A DNA stretch of 64,000 bases from Apodemus sylvaticus (taxonomy: Eukaryota; Chordata; Mammalia; Rodentia; Muridae), in NCBI RefSeq assembly GCF_947179515.1, contig NC_067495.1:135449325-135513324 (forward strand), written 5' to 3'. The position numbers and the translations under genes were made by a program. The notes under the pieces were generated by a model that saw only the letters and a program-made list of their open reading frames with translations, was not told the origin of the DNA and did no database searches. This document shows positions 46,487-57,598 of the stretch, piece by piece (position 1 is the stretch's first letter; the number at the start of each line of letters is the position of its first letter).

Positions 46487-46583
46487 CTCCGGCTATCATA
46501 TGATTTTTAAATGGACCTTTTGGGTTATAGGCCACAAGTCTGGTAAACAGAGATGTAGCGTATTTGTGATTTGTTTGAAGGCA

Positions 46584-46620
46584 GTTTTTTTTATTCGATA
46601 TAATTTTTTATTTACATTTC
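46584..46620 (-). mobile_element. 37-bp L1 3' stub
   Basis: The plus strand reads a T-run followed by ATTCGATATAATTTTTTATT and TACATTTC, exactly the terminal bases and A-tail of the young L1 family reversed. No TSD is seen. Lies 100 bp from the previous L1 insertion. Confidence 0.75.
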
Positions 46621-46849
46621 ATTAAACCTGACAATAATCCCAGGAGTCTACATAGTATAGGAAGAGAACTGAGTTTTGTGAGTTGTCCTCTGACTTGCAC
46701 ATGTATGTAGACTCACACCCTACCTACCCACCCCCACACAAATAAGTTAATATAAAATATTTCAAAAACTACTTTCAATAAAAGGAAAAACATTTCAAAA
46801 ACAGCAATAATAATCACGTAGTCTTTCTTATAATTTCTATGGCTCAGGA
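46621..46849. other. Intergenic, nothing recognised
   Basis: AT-rich. Confidence 0.45.
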
Positions 46850-47105
46850 ATTCAATCAGGGCATGTGAAGAAAAGCTTGTATTCAGCCTCCCCTGTCTGG
46901 GGACTCAGTTGGAAGGCTCAATGGCTGGGAGCAGAGATCATCTGAAGGTTTATTCATTTGCCAGTTTGTTGATTCATGCTGACTATCAACAAGGGGTCTT
47001 GATTCTGCTCCACATGTCTTACCCCATGTAGTGTCTTTATGAGAAAAATTTTGTTTCCTCACAGCTTGGTGGCTTGCTTCCAATGGTTCCACAATAGGTA
47101 ACAAG
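46850..47105 (-). mobile_element. MLT1-like MaLR LTR fragment
   Basis: GGGGACTCAGTTGGAAGGCTCAATGGCTGG, GATTCATGCTGACTATCAACAAGGG and CCTCACAGCTTGGTGGCTTGCTTCCAATGG follow reverse MLT1C/E-type LTR text. Diverged. Confidence 0.5.
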
Positions 47106-48439
47106 AGAGAGGGAAAATGGAGAGGAAGGAAGGAGGGAAAGAAGAAAGGATAAAGAGAGAGAACTAGACAAAGGCCATACCAATTTTTTAATCTATCCAA
47201 AATTCTAATAGCTTCCCTTCTATTGTATTTTCTTGCTGGCAGCAGTTACAAATACTGTTTGAAGATAAAAAAGAAATGTGACTCCACTTCTTTATAGCAA
47301 AATTATAGGACAAATAGATGTATGAAACAATCCTAGGACATACACTATGGCAGAACAGAAGAATATTAGCCTTCAGAAAATACTTGCATGGCTCTACAAA
47401 TACTTGCTGGATCTCTGTACTTTGCATAGATCAGTACTGTACTAGAACACTATAGGTCAAAAGTTTAGGCCAACTAAGTTGTTCCTTGAAACTTACAATG
47501 CAAATCTGCCTTCACAGTTTTCCTTAGAGACTGCAAGTGTTATTCTCATGAAGTTATCTTGCCATCTTAGAGATAAACACATGTCCACTGAAGTTTCCTC
47601 TGTCACTCTGGAGCCTCAAGGCATGCTGGGAAAATCCCATCATTTAAATGAAAATGGTCAACTTTTAACTAAGTCTGCTGTACGTAACAAATACTTACCT
47701 ATTTTCAGGGCTTTTCATTCCTAAAGGCCACTGACTCTCTAATGTAATAAATGAATTCTTTCAATCTAACAGAGAAATTTTCCACAAAGAGTACCTCTTG
47801 ATACTGTTAATATACAAAATTAAACATTTGGTTCATATACTACTAGTTCATTTCTTATTTACCCAGCATATGTTTCTTGAGCATCTACTACATGACAGGG
47901 ACTGGTCTAAGCACTTGGATTTAATAATTATGAACAAGGTAGACATTGTTCCAGCTTTCTCTGAGGTCTCAGTCAAGTGGTAGAAACTAAAAATGAAATA
48001 AGCAATTAATCCTCCCTGTGCACATGTTATGATGAGAAGAAAAGAGCATGCTGTGTGCTTGAGTCACGAAATACTGCCCAATGGAAATTGACTTACACAT
48101 GTAAACTCCAGAATCTGGGAGTACAAGTCCTCCTTATAGTACAAGGTAGATGCTTAATGGATACTTTAAGAAGTGATAGGTACTAGGTTGAATCTTAATT
48201 ATTCCTCTCTTTTAAAACCTAAGTGGTACACAGCTCTCTTAGGGCATTCAAAGTCTTTTGTGACCCTAATTTGTGCTCTTTTACCCCCATATCTTCCAAC
48301 CATCTTGAATGTTTACCTTTTCTGAAGTACACCAAGCATTTTTACCATGCTATATTGATATCATAGTCTGCAATATGTCTTATCTTATTCATTTTAAAAA
48401 GATTAATTCAAATACTATGTTATTTTCTCCAAAACCTTT
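47106..48439. other. Intergenic; ancient repeat remnant near 47860
   Basis: CATATGTTTCTTGAGCATCTACTACATGACAGGGACTGG ... GAACAAGGTAGACATTGTTCCAGC at about 47860-47965 resembles an old mammalian interspersed repeat whose family I cannot name with confidence. Confidence 0.4.
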
Positions 48440-48505
48440 CTATTTTTAAATTTATTTGTTTGTTTATTTACATCTCAAACACTGCTTCCCTTCCTGCCCC
48501 CTCTC
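48440..48505 (-). mobile_element. Short L1 3' end
   Basis: TTTATTTACATCTCAAACACTGCTTCCC matches the reversed 3' terminus of older rodent L1. Confidence 0.55.
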
Positions 48506-48507
48506 TC

Positions 48508-48670
48508 TCTAATGTATAGTGTACATTATAACTATCATCAGACACCCCAGAAGAGGGCATCAGATCCCATTACAGATGGTTGTGAGCCACTATGTGGTTG
48601 CTGGGAATTGAATTCAGGACCTCTGGAAAAGCAGTCAGTGCTCATAACTGCTGAGCCATCTCTGCAGCCC
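48508..48670 (-). mobile_element. B2 SINE
   Basis: CAGACACCCCAGAAGAGGGCATCAGATCCCATTACAGATGG, GCTGGGAATTGAATTCAGGACCTCTGG and CTGAGCCATCTCTGCAGCC are B2 reversed, tail to tRNA-derived head. Confidence 0.93.
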
Positions 48671-49024
48671 CTCAACTTCGGTACCTTTCTTAACTAACCT
48701 TATACCAAGTGGAGTTGATCACATCCTTCTTCTTCCTCCCATGGCAGTTAGCTTATATCACTCATTGCATTTCCTTATTACAACTATTCCTCTGTGTAGT
48801 GATTCTTATTATCCTTTCCCTTGTCAGCAAGCGCCATATAAACATGTTATATGTTTTTTGTGTTATGTTAGGTACTACAGATAGAATGTCAAAAATTAAA
48901 CAAGACTGTACAGAATCTCAGTGCTCATGGTATGATAATTCATCCATTACATTTGGCCAGAAGGTGTTTAGTCACTGAAGGGAGAAATAAATTTGTTTAG
49001 GGAGGAATGGTTTGAATTTTCATT

Positions 49025-49215
49025 GTACCTATGTCTTAGTCCATTTTCTTTTCCTATTACAAAATGTTGAGACCAGTCATTTTATGGTAAATATTTCCTA
49101 ACTCATATTTCTGAAGACTGGACTAAGAGTATGATGCTTATATTTTTTCTGCATCTACTGAGGGTCATTTTCCTGTATCATAACACGACAGAAAGCATCA
49201 CATGAAAAAACAGAG
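49025..49215 (-). mobile_element. MST-like MaLR LTR fragment
   Basis: GTCTTAGTCCATTTTCTTTTCCTATTAC and CATAACACGACAGAAAGCATCACATG match reversed MST-type LTR text. Confidence 0.65.
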
Positions 49216-49796
49216 CAAACATGATTTATTAAGTGTCTCTATCTATCATATAAAGCCATTATTACTTTCATGATATCTTCCACTGCCATGAATTCAGCTA
49301 AACCTCATTAATTCACAAAGTCTTTACCACCAAATATCTATATCAGAAAGTCCATGATTTGAAATTATGTATTTTAACACGTATGTTTCTAAGGTAGAAC
49401 AAATGCACAAAATTTAAAAGGAGACAAGATGAGTTAATTCACAATTGGCATACTGCTCCACATGGTCCAAAATTCCATACTACTCAAATAAGCAGCTCCA
49501 TTGACAATGATGATTGACAACATATTTAGCACAACTGGACAGTAGAATTTCCAGGTTAGCATCACTGTTTATAAATATCTTAATGTATTAATGCAGGATG
49601 GGAGTCTGAGAAGTTTCCCCTTTGTGTTCACCACCTGAAAGAAGTCCATAGACTCTTCGGGTTTTTATACATTGCACTAGCTCCATTTCCCAGCACATCT
49701 TCAAGCTCCTGTTGTGTGGCATACCCTCTGTTAGGTTCAGCTTTAAATAAAATCTTCCCTAAGATAGATTTGGAAAATCAATACAAGTCATTTCTG
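49216..49796. other. Intergenic, nothing recognised
   Basis: No gene signal. Confidence 0.45.
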
Positions 49797-49995
49797 GGGC
49801 AGCAGATCTGGCTAAGTGGTTAAGAGTACACATTGCTTCTTCAGAATTCCTGGGTTAGGATCCCAGCATCCATGCTGGGCATCTCACAAACCACCTGTTA
49901 TTCCAATGCCAGAGGATTCAATGCTCTTTTCTAGACTCTGTGGGCCTAGCTCCACAAAAACATCCATGTGAATATAACATAAAAATAACAAAAAT
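49797..49995 (+). mobile_element. B3 SINE
   Basis: GGCTAAGTGGTTAAGAGTACAC, GGATCCCAGCATCCATG, CACAAACCACCTGTTATTCCA, then an A-rich (AAAATAAC)n tail. Confidence 0.8.
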
Positions 49996-50345
49996 AATCT
50001 TTTTTTAAAAAAAAACTGAACAAATCCATATTCAACATTTATTTAATCTTAAAGAAGTTAACAAAGGGAAAGATGTTCAAGTCTAGAGAAAGTATTGCTA
50101 TAGATTATCAGAGATGCTCCAGACATGTGTTTCCAATGTGGTACAAGGAAAAGGGCAAGTAAGGATTTTTACAAGCAGGTAACAGACGACTTGAATTAAT
50201 TTTTAAAAATACAACAGTATATTTAAACAGCAGGGAGATTATGGATATGCATCAGTGAGACTATAAAAGGAATTCTATTGGAAAGGGAAAGAGAAATGTG
50301 TTAAGAACTGGAACCTGATTTAGGAGATGAGGAACAGTTTTTCAT

Positions 50346-50732
50346 AGTATCCACTTATCAGTGACTGCATTCCATGTGTGTTATTTTGTGATTGGGTTAC
50401 CTCACTTTGGATGGCATTTTGCAGATCCAACCATTTGCCTAAGAATTTCATGAATTCATTTTTTTTAATTGCTGAGTAGTATTCCATTTTGTAAATATAC
50501 CACATTTTCTGTATCCATTCCTCAGTTGAGGGACATCTGAGTTCTTTCCAGTTTCTGGCTTTTATAAATAAAGCTGCTATGAACATAGTGGAGCATGTGT
50601 CCTTATTGCATGCCGGGGAAGCCTCTGGGTATATGCCCAGGAGAGGTATAGCAGGGTCCTCCGGAAGTGTCATGTCCAGATTTCTGAGAAACCGCCAGAC
50701 TGATTTCCAAAGTGGTTGCACCATCTTGCAAA
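50346..50732 (-). mobile_element. L1 ORF2 C-terminal fragment without 3' UTR
   Basis: Reversed L1 from the ORF2 stop back about 130 codons, mostly open. There is no 3' UTR or A-tail on the left. At 50732 it passes directly into B1. Confidence 0.88.
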
Positions 50733-50862
50733 CAGGGTTTCTCTGTGTAGCCCTGGCTGTCCTGCAACTCACTCTGTAGACCAGGTCGGCCTGGAACTCA
50801 GAAATCTTCCTTCCTCTGCCTCCCAAGTGCTGGGATTAAAGGCATGCACCACCACGCCCAGA
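50733..50862 (-). mobile_element. B1 SINE fused to L1 without its A-tail
   Basis: Starts at ACAGGGTTTCTCTGTG, so the A-tail and the last few B1 bases are missing. Continues to GGCATGCACCACCACGCCCAG, the B1 5' end. Same orientation as the adjoining L1. Confidence 0.88.
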
Positions 50863-51057
50863 TCTCTTCCTTTTCCTCTTCTTCCTCTTCTTCCTTCTTT
50901 TTTTGGTGGGAGGTCCCAAGGGTGGAAGTGGACCGGAGAGGACTAGGAAGATAGTGTGAGAATGGTGCATTATATAAAATTCCTAAATAATCAATAAAAT
51001 TATGATAAAAAAGATGGTTTCTTAGGCCATGCCTTCATCAGTTACTAGTAGAAAGAA

Positions 51058-51103
51058 AAAGGGTAGCCCTTCTTTTTTTTTTGTTTTTGTTTTTTGGTTT
51101 GTT

Positions 51104-51146
<43 letters not shown>

Positions 51147-51312
51147 TGTTTTGGCATTTTTTGAGACAGAGTTTCTCTGTGTAGCCCTGGCTGTCCTGGA
51201 ACTCACTTTGTAGACCAGGCTGGCCTCGAACTCAGAAATCCGCCTGCTTCTGCCTCCCAAGTGCTGGGATTAAAGGTGTGCACCACCACCACCTGGCAAA
51301 GGTAGCCCTTCT
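51058..51312 (-). mobile_element. B1 SINE with (TTTA)n tail and 15-bp TSD
   Basis: AAAGGGTAGCCCTTCT at the left and AAAGGTAGCCCTTCT at the right (one base difference) flank a long tail with (TTTA)n at 51105-51147 and a near-consensus B1 (51156-51297) carrying AAATCCGCC. Confidence 0.93.
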
Positions 51313-52059
51313 AATGACTTAGTGGATAGTCACCAGTCTCCTATTTTGCCTTCCCCTTAACCATACTAGTTACTGTCCTAAGTCCCATATCCTGGGCCAT
51401 GTGCAGTCTGGAGAGATTCCATGAACCTCTGTTTGAATATCCGGATGAGTTTAATTCTTTCACGTATTCTCTCTTCTAAGTAGAGTCTTAAAGAGTGCTC
51501 CTCATTGTACTGGAAACATAGTTGTCCAAGCTCTATCTACCCTGCCCTCTTAAGATGGTGGTATGAGCAGAATAGAGCGAAGAAATGAATGTTCGTGCTG
51601 CTATCCCACCCTTCAGCGCCACAAGCTCTTTCCCCCTTTGCTCTCTTTCCTCCCTGGAAATTTCTCTCTTATTACAGATGAATGTTTTCAAATCCTCACA
51701 TTTACTCACGTTGTCCAGAAAAGTAACTTTTGCCTACTGGTAAAAAGGAATGTAATTACATCTTACATATAATTGAAAACTGGATTGCTCATTACACATC
51801 TGCAAACCTCAATCAGTTGTTTGTAATTTGCCTTTGGACGTCACACCAAGCACCTTGCTGGAGACCTGTATAAAATGTGAACATTATTTACCTTGTCTTC
51901 TTTCTGGTGATGGTTTGTTTAATTATGTAATCATTGGACCAGTGTCAGATATTTAACATGCTAATTCTGATGCTTTCAATGAAGCCTCATGGGGAGCGGT
52001 AGCAAAATTAAATATATGAAGAAAACAGACTTCAAATAAAAATAAGAATAGCTGAGAGT
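51313..52059. other. Intergenic; homeodomain-motif-rich segment 51780-52020
   Basis: No repeats recognised. GTTTAATTATGTAATCATT and neighbouring ATTA-type words suggest possible regulatory DNA. Confidence 0.3.
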
Positions 52060-52460
52060 ATGAGTCACTTTTTGCCATTGTGTCAAAACATCTAAGCAAA
52101 TAACTTAGGGAACTTTGGCTTATGGTTTCAGAGACATCAGTGCATGGCCACTTGTCCTCATTGCTTCAGAGTCCATGCATGATGAGGCAGGATAAATGTA
52201 TCAGAGCAAACCAGCCCATGTCATGGCAGACAGGACTTAGAGACAGTCAAAGACCAAAGACAAAATATTCCCTTTAAAGGCATGCTACCAGTGACCTACT
52301 TCCTCTGACTGGGCCTCACCCCCTATAGTTCATTCAGTTACAAGTTCATCAATGGATATCAATGAGTGAAATAACAGACCTTGTGGTGCAATCACCTCTC
52401 AACAGCACTACCAGCCTGGGACCAAGTCTTCAACACAGAGACCCTTGGGGAGATGCATTT
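52060..52460 (-). mobile_element. MaLR-like LTR (ORR1/MT-related)
   Basis: Reversed landmarks: TATGGTTTCAGAGACATCAG, CATTGCTTCAGAGTCCATGC, GACCTACTTCCTCTGACTGGGCC and AAGTTCATCAATGGAT, in the order of a rodent MaLR LTR. Confidence 0.6.
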
Positions 52461-52555
52461 AAGCCACAACCATGACCTCCTCTGTGTACTTGCAGAGTCC
52501 TGCAGGTTTTTGTTTTTTGTTTTTTTTTTATAACAGAGATTGAGAATATAATAAC

Positions 52556-52700
52556 ATTTAGACCTGGATGATCCTTAGAGATACCTAGTTAAAAAGTTCA
52601 GTTTTGTGCATAGGGAGATTGAGGTCCAGAACATGAAAGAAATTCACCTTGGGTTGTTTATTAGTCAGTGGCAAAGAAAGCATTATACTCCCAGATACTA
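52556..52700 (+). mobile_element. Ancient MIR-like repeat
   Basis: GACCTGGATGATCCTTAGAGATACCTAGT ... GGGAGATTGAGGTCCAGA matches the old mammalian 'gaccttagagatcatctagt ... gaaactgaggc' text. Confidence 0.45.
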
Positions 52701-53569
52701 ATTTCTCTCTGTGGGAATGTATTGACCTTCCTCTGTTGATGCAAAGAGATGGGGCAAGCATTAGCACCTGGTGCAGCTAAAGGTAGCATTTAAGCTGTGG
52801 TTTACCTTACACAATTCACTTTAACATGCATATTGCCCTAATACAGCAAAAACAATGGACATAAAGGAACAAAATGTGAATAGCAGGTTTGGTGCTCACT
52901 GTCATGAGCACTTGCTTCTGTCTAAAAGTGTTTCTTTCAATTTGTGACCCCAGATCAAATCCAGAAGCACAGCATGTGTCAGTTCACACTGTGTCATGTG
53001 ACACCCAGCTACTTAATATAACCTGACGCAGAGCGACATTCCCATTGCGCTGCATTGCAACAGAAGGAAATAACACTCTCTTTCACAAGTGGGTAATTAT
53101 CTCTGCCAGCTGATATTGTTTTGCTATTTTCAGGTAGAAATGGGAAGCAGGTATGTTCTTGAGAGTACATCCTTCAGAAAAATACCTACTGGAGTAAGGG
53201 ATTTGTGGGAAGCCTATTTGATAGGGTTACAGGAGTTCACGCACCAGGAATGAAAGAAAATATCATGTTTAAAGAAAGATGTATGCATGCTTTGAGCAGC
53301 AGTCTGCCTGGAAGGCAACGTATGGAAACTTATACAGGAAACAGTCTCAGTGAAGTGTGATAGCCACTGCAAGCTGAGAGGAACCCCTTGAAAGTCTCAG
53401 CTTTCCATACAGAGAGAGCAATTAAGAAGTTACTATAAGAAAGAGGATAAATGGTTTTACAGGAAAAAAAAAAACTATCCACAATATTAGTAACACACAC
53501 TTTCTTGCCACACATTACTCCAAGCTCTTTATTGGTTTCAAGACCTACTCCTCACAATTCCTATGTCTA
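52701..53569. other. Intergenic, nothing recognised
   Basis: No gene signal. Confidence 0.45.
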
Positions 53570-53995
53570 TAGGAATTAATCTATTATATTTGTTTGCTGG
53601 AAATGCCATAATAAAGTACCATGAACTAGGTGGCTTAAACAACAAAATGTACTACTATCTTGCAGTTTGGGAGTCTAGGAGTCTGAGAGTAAGGTGTGTG
53701 TATGTTGGTTTCTTTCTGAGACCAGCAAGAGAAGGCTACTTCTAGACAGTGCTCCTCAACAACTTTTCAGTCACTCATTCTCTGTCTTTTCAGATTGTCT
53801 TCTTTCGATGAATATCTGTCTCTGGACACAAATTTCTCCTCTGTGTAAGAGCATTAGTACTATTGAATTAGGACCCACTATACTTTTGACTTGGTCCTTT
53901 CTGAAAGACTCTTTCTCCAAACACTGTCATACTCCAAGGTACTGAAGACCAGGACTATGATGTGAGAATCTTGGAATGGGGAAGTAATTCAACCC
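53570..53995 (-). mobile_element. MLT1-family MaLR LTR
   Basis: ATGCCATAATAAAGTACCATGAACTAGGTGGCTTAAACAAC, GTTGGTTTCTTTCTGAG, ATTAGGACCCAC and CACTGTCATACTCCAAGGTACTG are MLT1-type LTR landmarks reversed and in order. Confidence 0.8.
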
Positions 53996-55472
53996 ATGAG
54001 ATCATACTACATAATGAGAGACTCACTGATAAGAAAGAGAGTCTTCTATCCAACCACTTTAAAGAAGCTCTCGGATTTTTGACATCAATAGGAAAAATAA
54101 ACTCTAGACTTGGAGCAGAGAATGTCTTCTCCTGAGATGAGAAACCTCAGGACTTTTAATTATGTTCCTACTTGATTCGTATGTTGCCAGTCTTAAAGCT
54201 ACCTGGGGGGATGATACTAACTATTAAATAAAATAGTACCAAAATAATTATTTCCCCTTGAGTTCCAAGAACAGGACCTTACACATAACAAATGTGTAAA
54301 ATTTGCATAAATGTTGGTTGGATGAAATTGAAACATAGTTTCTCATCAAAGGATCTAAGAATGTTGTGTTGAAAAAATCTTAATTGTGTCTATTGTTTTA
54401 AATAGACTAACTTACATTTTTTAATTACAGGCTATGATAGTGTAGTAGGGTAAAAATAACAACTCAACATGCTTATACTGAGAAGATTCTTGCTTAAATA
54501 ATTCATATTAGAATCTGGGCCAAGTTTTGAGCCACAATAAATACTTGTACTTAAATTCATGAATTAGGCCTGGACTGGACATTTGTTATACAGTAAGAAC
54601 ATCTTCCAGAAAGAAGAGTGCAGACTGGTCGAATAGAGAGCTACAGGTATATGGACCATGTGGGTTAAGCTGATGGCTAAGTGATTCTCAAGCAGCTGAG
54701 AGTATATGAGGCTAGAGGTGGGATAATAGTTGGGCCATCAAAATCATCTATAGAACATTGCAAACTATACTCAGATCTGGATATGTTCTATACTTTGAGG
54801 ACATAGCCTATTTCTTTCAGGAAATTACCTCAGAATTCTGATAGTAGGAGCTGGGTATAAGAGCTTATATGTATAAACTGAAAACTTTCCATATTCTGAT
54901 ATCAATATCTCTCTTGATCTATCATTGAGAAGAAATTACATAAACTAAGATGATGTGTGAATACTAGACCAACAAATTATTTTGATTCATCTATAAGTAG
55001 CTACAAGCAAGGTAGGTACATATATTTGTGTGAATTGTCTAATGCATGAGCGGCCCAGGCCATGGTGCTGAATGGAATCTGAGGTCCAGCCCACACTCAC
55101 TTTGACGTTGTATCTCTATTTGTTGATCCCCAAACTAATATGGTGTAACTCACCCCTAAGAGGAATTATCAAGGCTCCTGTGTTTGTTTACAATTTCTGT
55201 ATTTCCTGAAATTATTTGAAGTTCAACAACTTCTCATCATAGTACTTTGAAATTTCTCAACAAAGGGCATGTTTTCAGTAGATCTAAACATGCTCTAGTC
55301 CTATGTTAAACTGTTAAGGATATGTAGAAAAAAGCTCTTGCTCTCAAAGACCTTCTAGAGCAACAAAAAAGCAGAGAATAATTACACCATCACAGGACAT
55401 CTGACAGATGTCATGATAAAGATATTTTGAAGACTCTATCTGTTCTTTGTATGCACATGAATGGGTATGAGG
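53996..55472. other. Intergenic, nothing recognised
   Basis: AT-rich, no gene or repeat recognised. Confidence 0.45.
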
Positions 55473-55530
55473 ATATATATATATATATATATACACATAC
55501 ACACACATACATATACACACACAAACATGC
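55473..55530. repeat. (TA)n/(CA)n microsatellite
   Basis: About 20 bp of TA followed by CA-rich sequence. Confidence 0.95.
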
Positions 55531-55680
55531 ATATTGGAGAAAAGAGACTGTGAAACATACAGAAAGGAGGGGAAATTGAGGTTTGAAAAGATGAGCAACT
55601 CAAAGAACCTTTCAAATACGCAGGCAAATAAGGAAGGGGCTTTCGAGATGAAAATATTGTCTAAAAATATAATCTGAGAA

Positions 55681-55743
55681 TCTTCTCTCTCTCCTTCTCC
55701 CTCTCCCTCTCTCCCTTCCCCCCTCTCTCTGTCTCTCCCCTGT

Positions 55744-55778
<35 letters not shown>
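55681..55778. repeat. Pyrimidine tract plus (TG)n
   Basis: CT-rich 55681-55740 followed by 17 TG units at 55745-55778. Confidence 0.97.
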
Positions 55779-55784
<6 letters not shown>

Positions 55785-56614
55785 TGCTGATGATGAGGGT
55801 CAAAATTGGAGAGGCACTAAGGCACTAACTGTGAGAGGGTGATTGATGGGGAACCTACTGCAGGCTTCTAAACAGGGAGGGAAAACTCTCTTCTACTGCT
55901 GCTCTATAGAGGATGCTTGCAATGGGGCAGGGCCTGAGAGGAATAAGAAGGTTTAGAAGACTTGTTTTTTGCTGATAATGTTTGGTTAAAACAGGATCAT
56001 GTTCAGCCTTTAAGAATTGCTAGGGATTGCTTTTGTGTACAATACCAGAACAGAGAAGTTGTTACAGAAAATAAACTACTCACTCTCTGGCCTTTACAGA
56101 AGCAATGTGCTAACCTATAGGCTATGGCAATGACTGGATATGAAAAGAAGTGGAAAATTCTGAGTACGATAGATTTCCCATCTTTATTTGTCATTCACTA
56201 AATTTTTCAACCATATAATAAACAGAAGCATATAGTGAATACAATCATCTAAATTTAGGATTTGTTAGTATTTTGCCCTGCATGTCCTGCTTAATTTTTC
56301 CTTGAATTGTATGAACTACATGTATTTAAACTGTAGAGACACATCTATCTGATTAAAAACAATAATCTGTATGCCTTTTGAAGCTAACAAATTAATAAAA
56401 ATTCATCATTAAGAGGAATAATTTTTCAACTTTTTATTTTCACTAATGCTTTTCTTAGCCTGTTTATTCAAATATGCTCAAGGATTTAGTTTAATAATAA
56501 TAATCTTTATATAGTTGTTATTGGTCCTTTTTGTTGGAATCATATCACAAGTAAACTCCAATAAATTCTTACTAACCTGAAGAAGTCTGTATTATTACCC
56601 ACTTTATTTAATAT

Positions 56615-56616
<2 letters not shown>
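55779..56616. other. Intergenic, nothing recognised
   Basis: No gene signal. Confidence 0.45.

Positions 56617-56647
<31 letters not shown>
56617..56647. repeat. (CA)n microsatellite
   Basis: 15 uninterrupted CA units. Confidence 0.97.
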
Positions 56648-56651
<4 letters not shown>

Positions 56652-57417
56652 CTATTCCGAAACATTACTTTGCCTAAATTACACATCTGTAAATAACACA
56701 TCTGGCCTTGGAATTCAGTACTTTTTTTTTCTATGATCTTTTATATGATTTGATTTAAAAGATTTGGTGCTACATTGTGAGTTGTGGAGGAGAGAGCACT
56801 GGTCAAGAACGAAGACTCTATCATTTTGCATCAGAGAAGTGAGATGTATTTACTAATAGAGAAAGTATTAAACGGAGCAAGCTTTTGGTTAATCAATAGT
56901 TTAGTTTTGAAACTTTTGAATGTGATGTGCTGATGTGACATAAATACTAGTTTTAGAAAAAGTTTAGTAATAGGAACAAGATGAAAAGGAATTGTACAAA
57001 GTCAAGGTTAGAGGCCAGGAGACTAGCTAATATGTTAGAATTGTGGATGTGGAGAGACATGTTGGTTCTGATCTACTGCTGTTGGGGAGGCACTTGAGCT
57101 CCATTTGCTGCTGTTGAGGAGAGTGAGGGAAGACAATCAAAGGAAGGATAGAGTGCCCAGGACATGCCTGTAAGACCAAGGACAATAGAGAAGGATTGAC
57201 AAGCTTTAAGGGGGCCATTTATATTTTTCCAAATTCACACTGATTTCTCTACGGCAAGCACATAGTTGGTCAGGATGGAAGTAGAGACAACTATTTAAGA
57301 AAGGATTTCTCTGCTCCAGGTGGGAAAAGCCAGGTGCCTGAACTATACAGCAGATGAATTAGGGCTGTAGAAAATAGTGAAGCTAGTTTAACAAGGTGGC
57401 TACATTTTAAAGACAGG
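56648..57417. other. Intergenic, nothing recognised
   Basis: No gene signal. Confidence 0.45.
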
Positions 57418-57598
57418 TTTATTTATCTAGGTATTTTATCTCCATGAGTCCTCTATTTGCGTGAGTGCCTGCATGAGAGAAGAGGGCATCAGATCCCATT
57501 ACAGATGACGGTGAGCCACACATGGATGCTGAGAATTGAATTTAGGACTTCTGGAAGAGCAGATAGTGCTCTTAACCACTAAGCCATATCTCTAGCCC
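57418..57598 (-). mobile_element. B2 SINE
   Basis: GAGAAGAGGGCATCAGATCCCATTACAGATG, GCTGAGAATTGAATTTAGGACTTCTGGAAGAGCAG and TTAACCACTAAGCCATATCTCTAGCCC. Moderately diverged. Confidence 0.9.
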
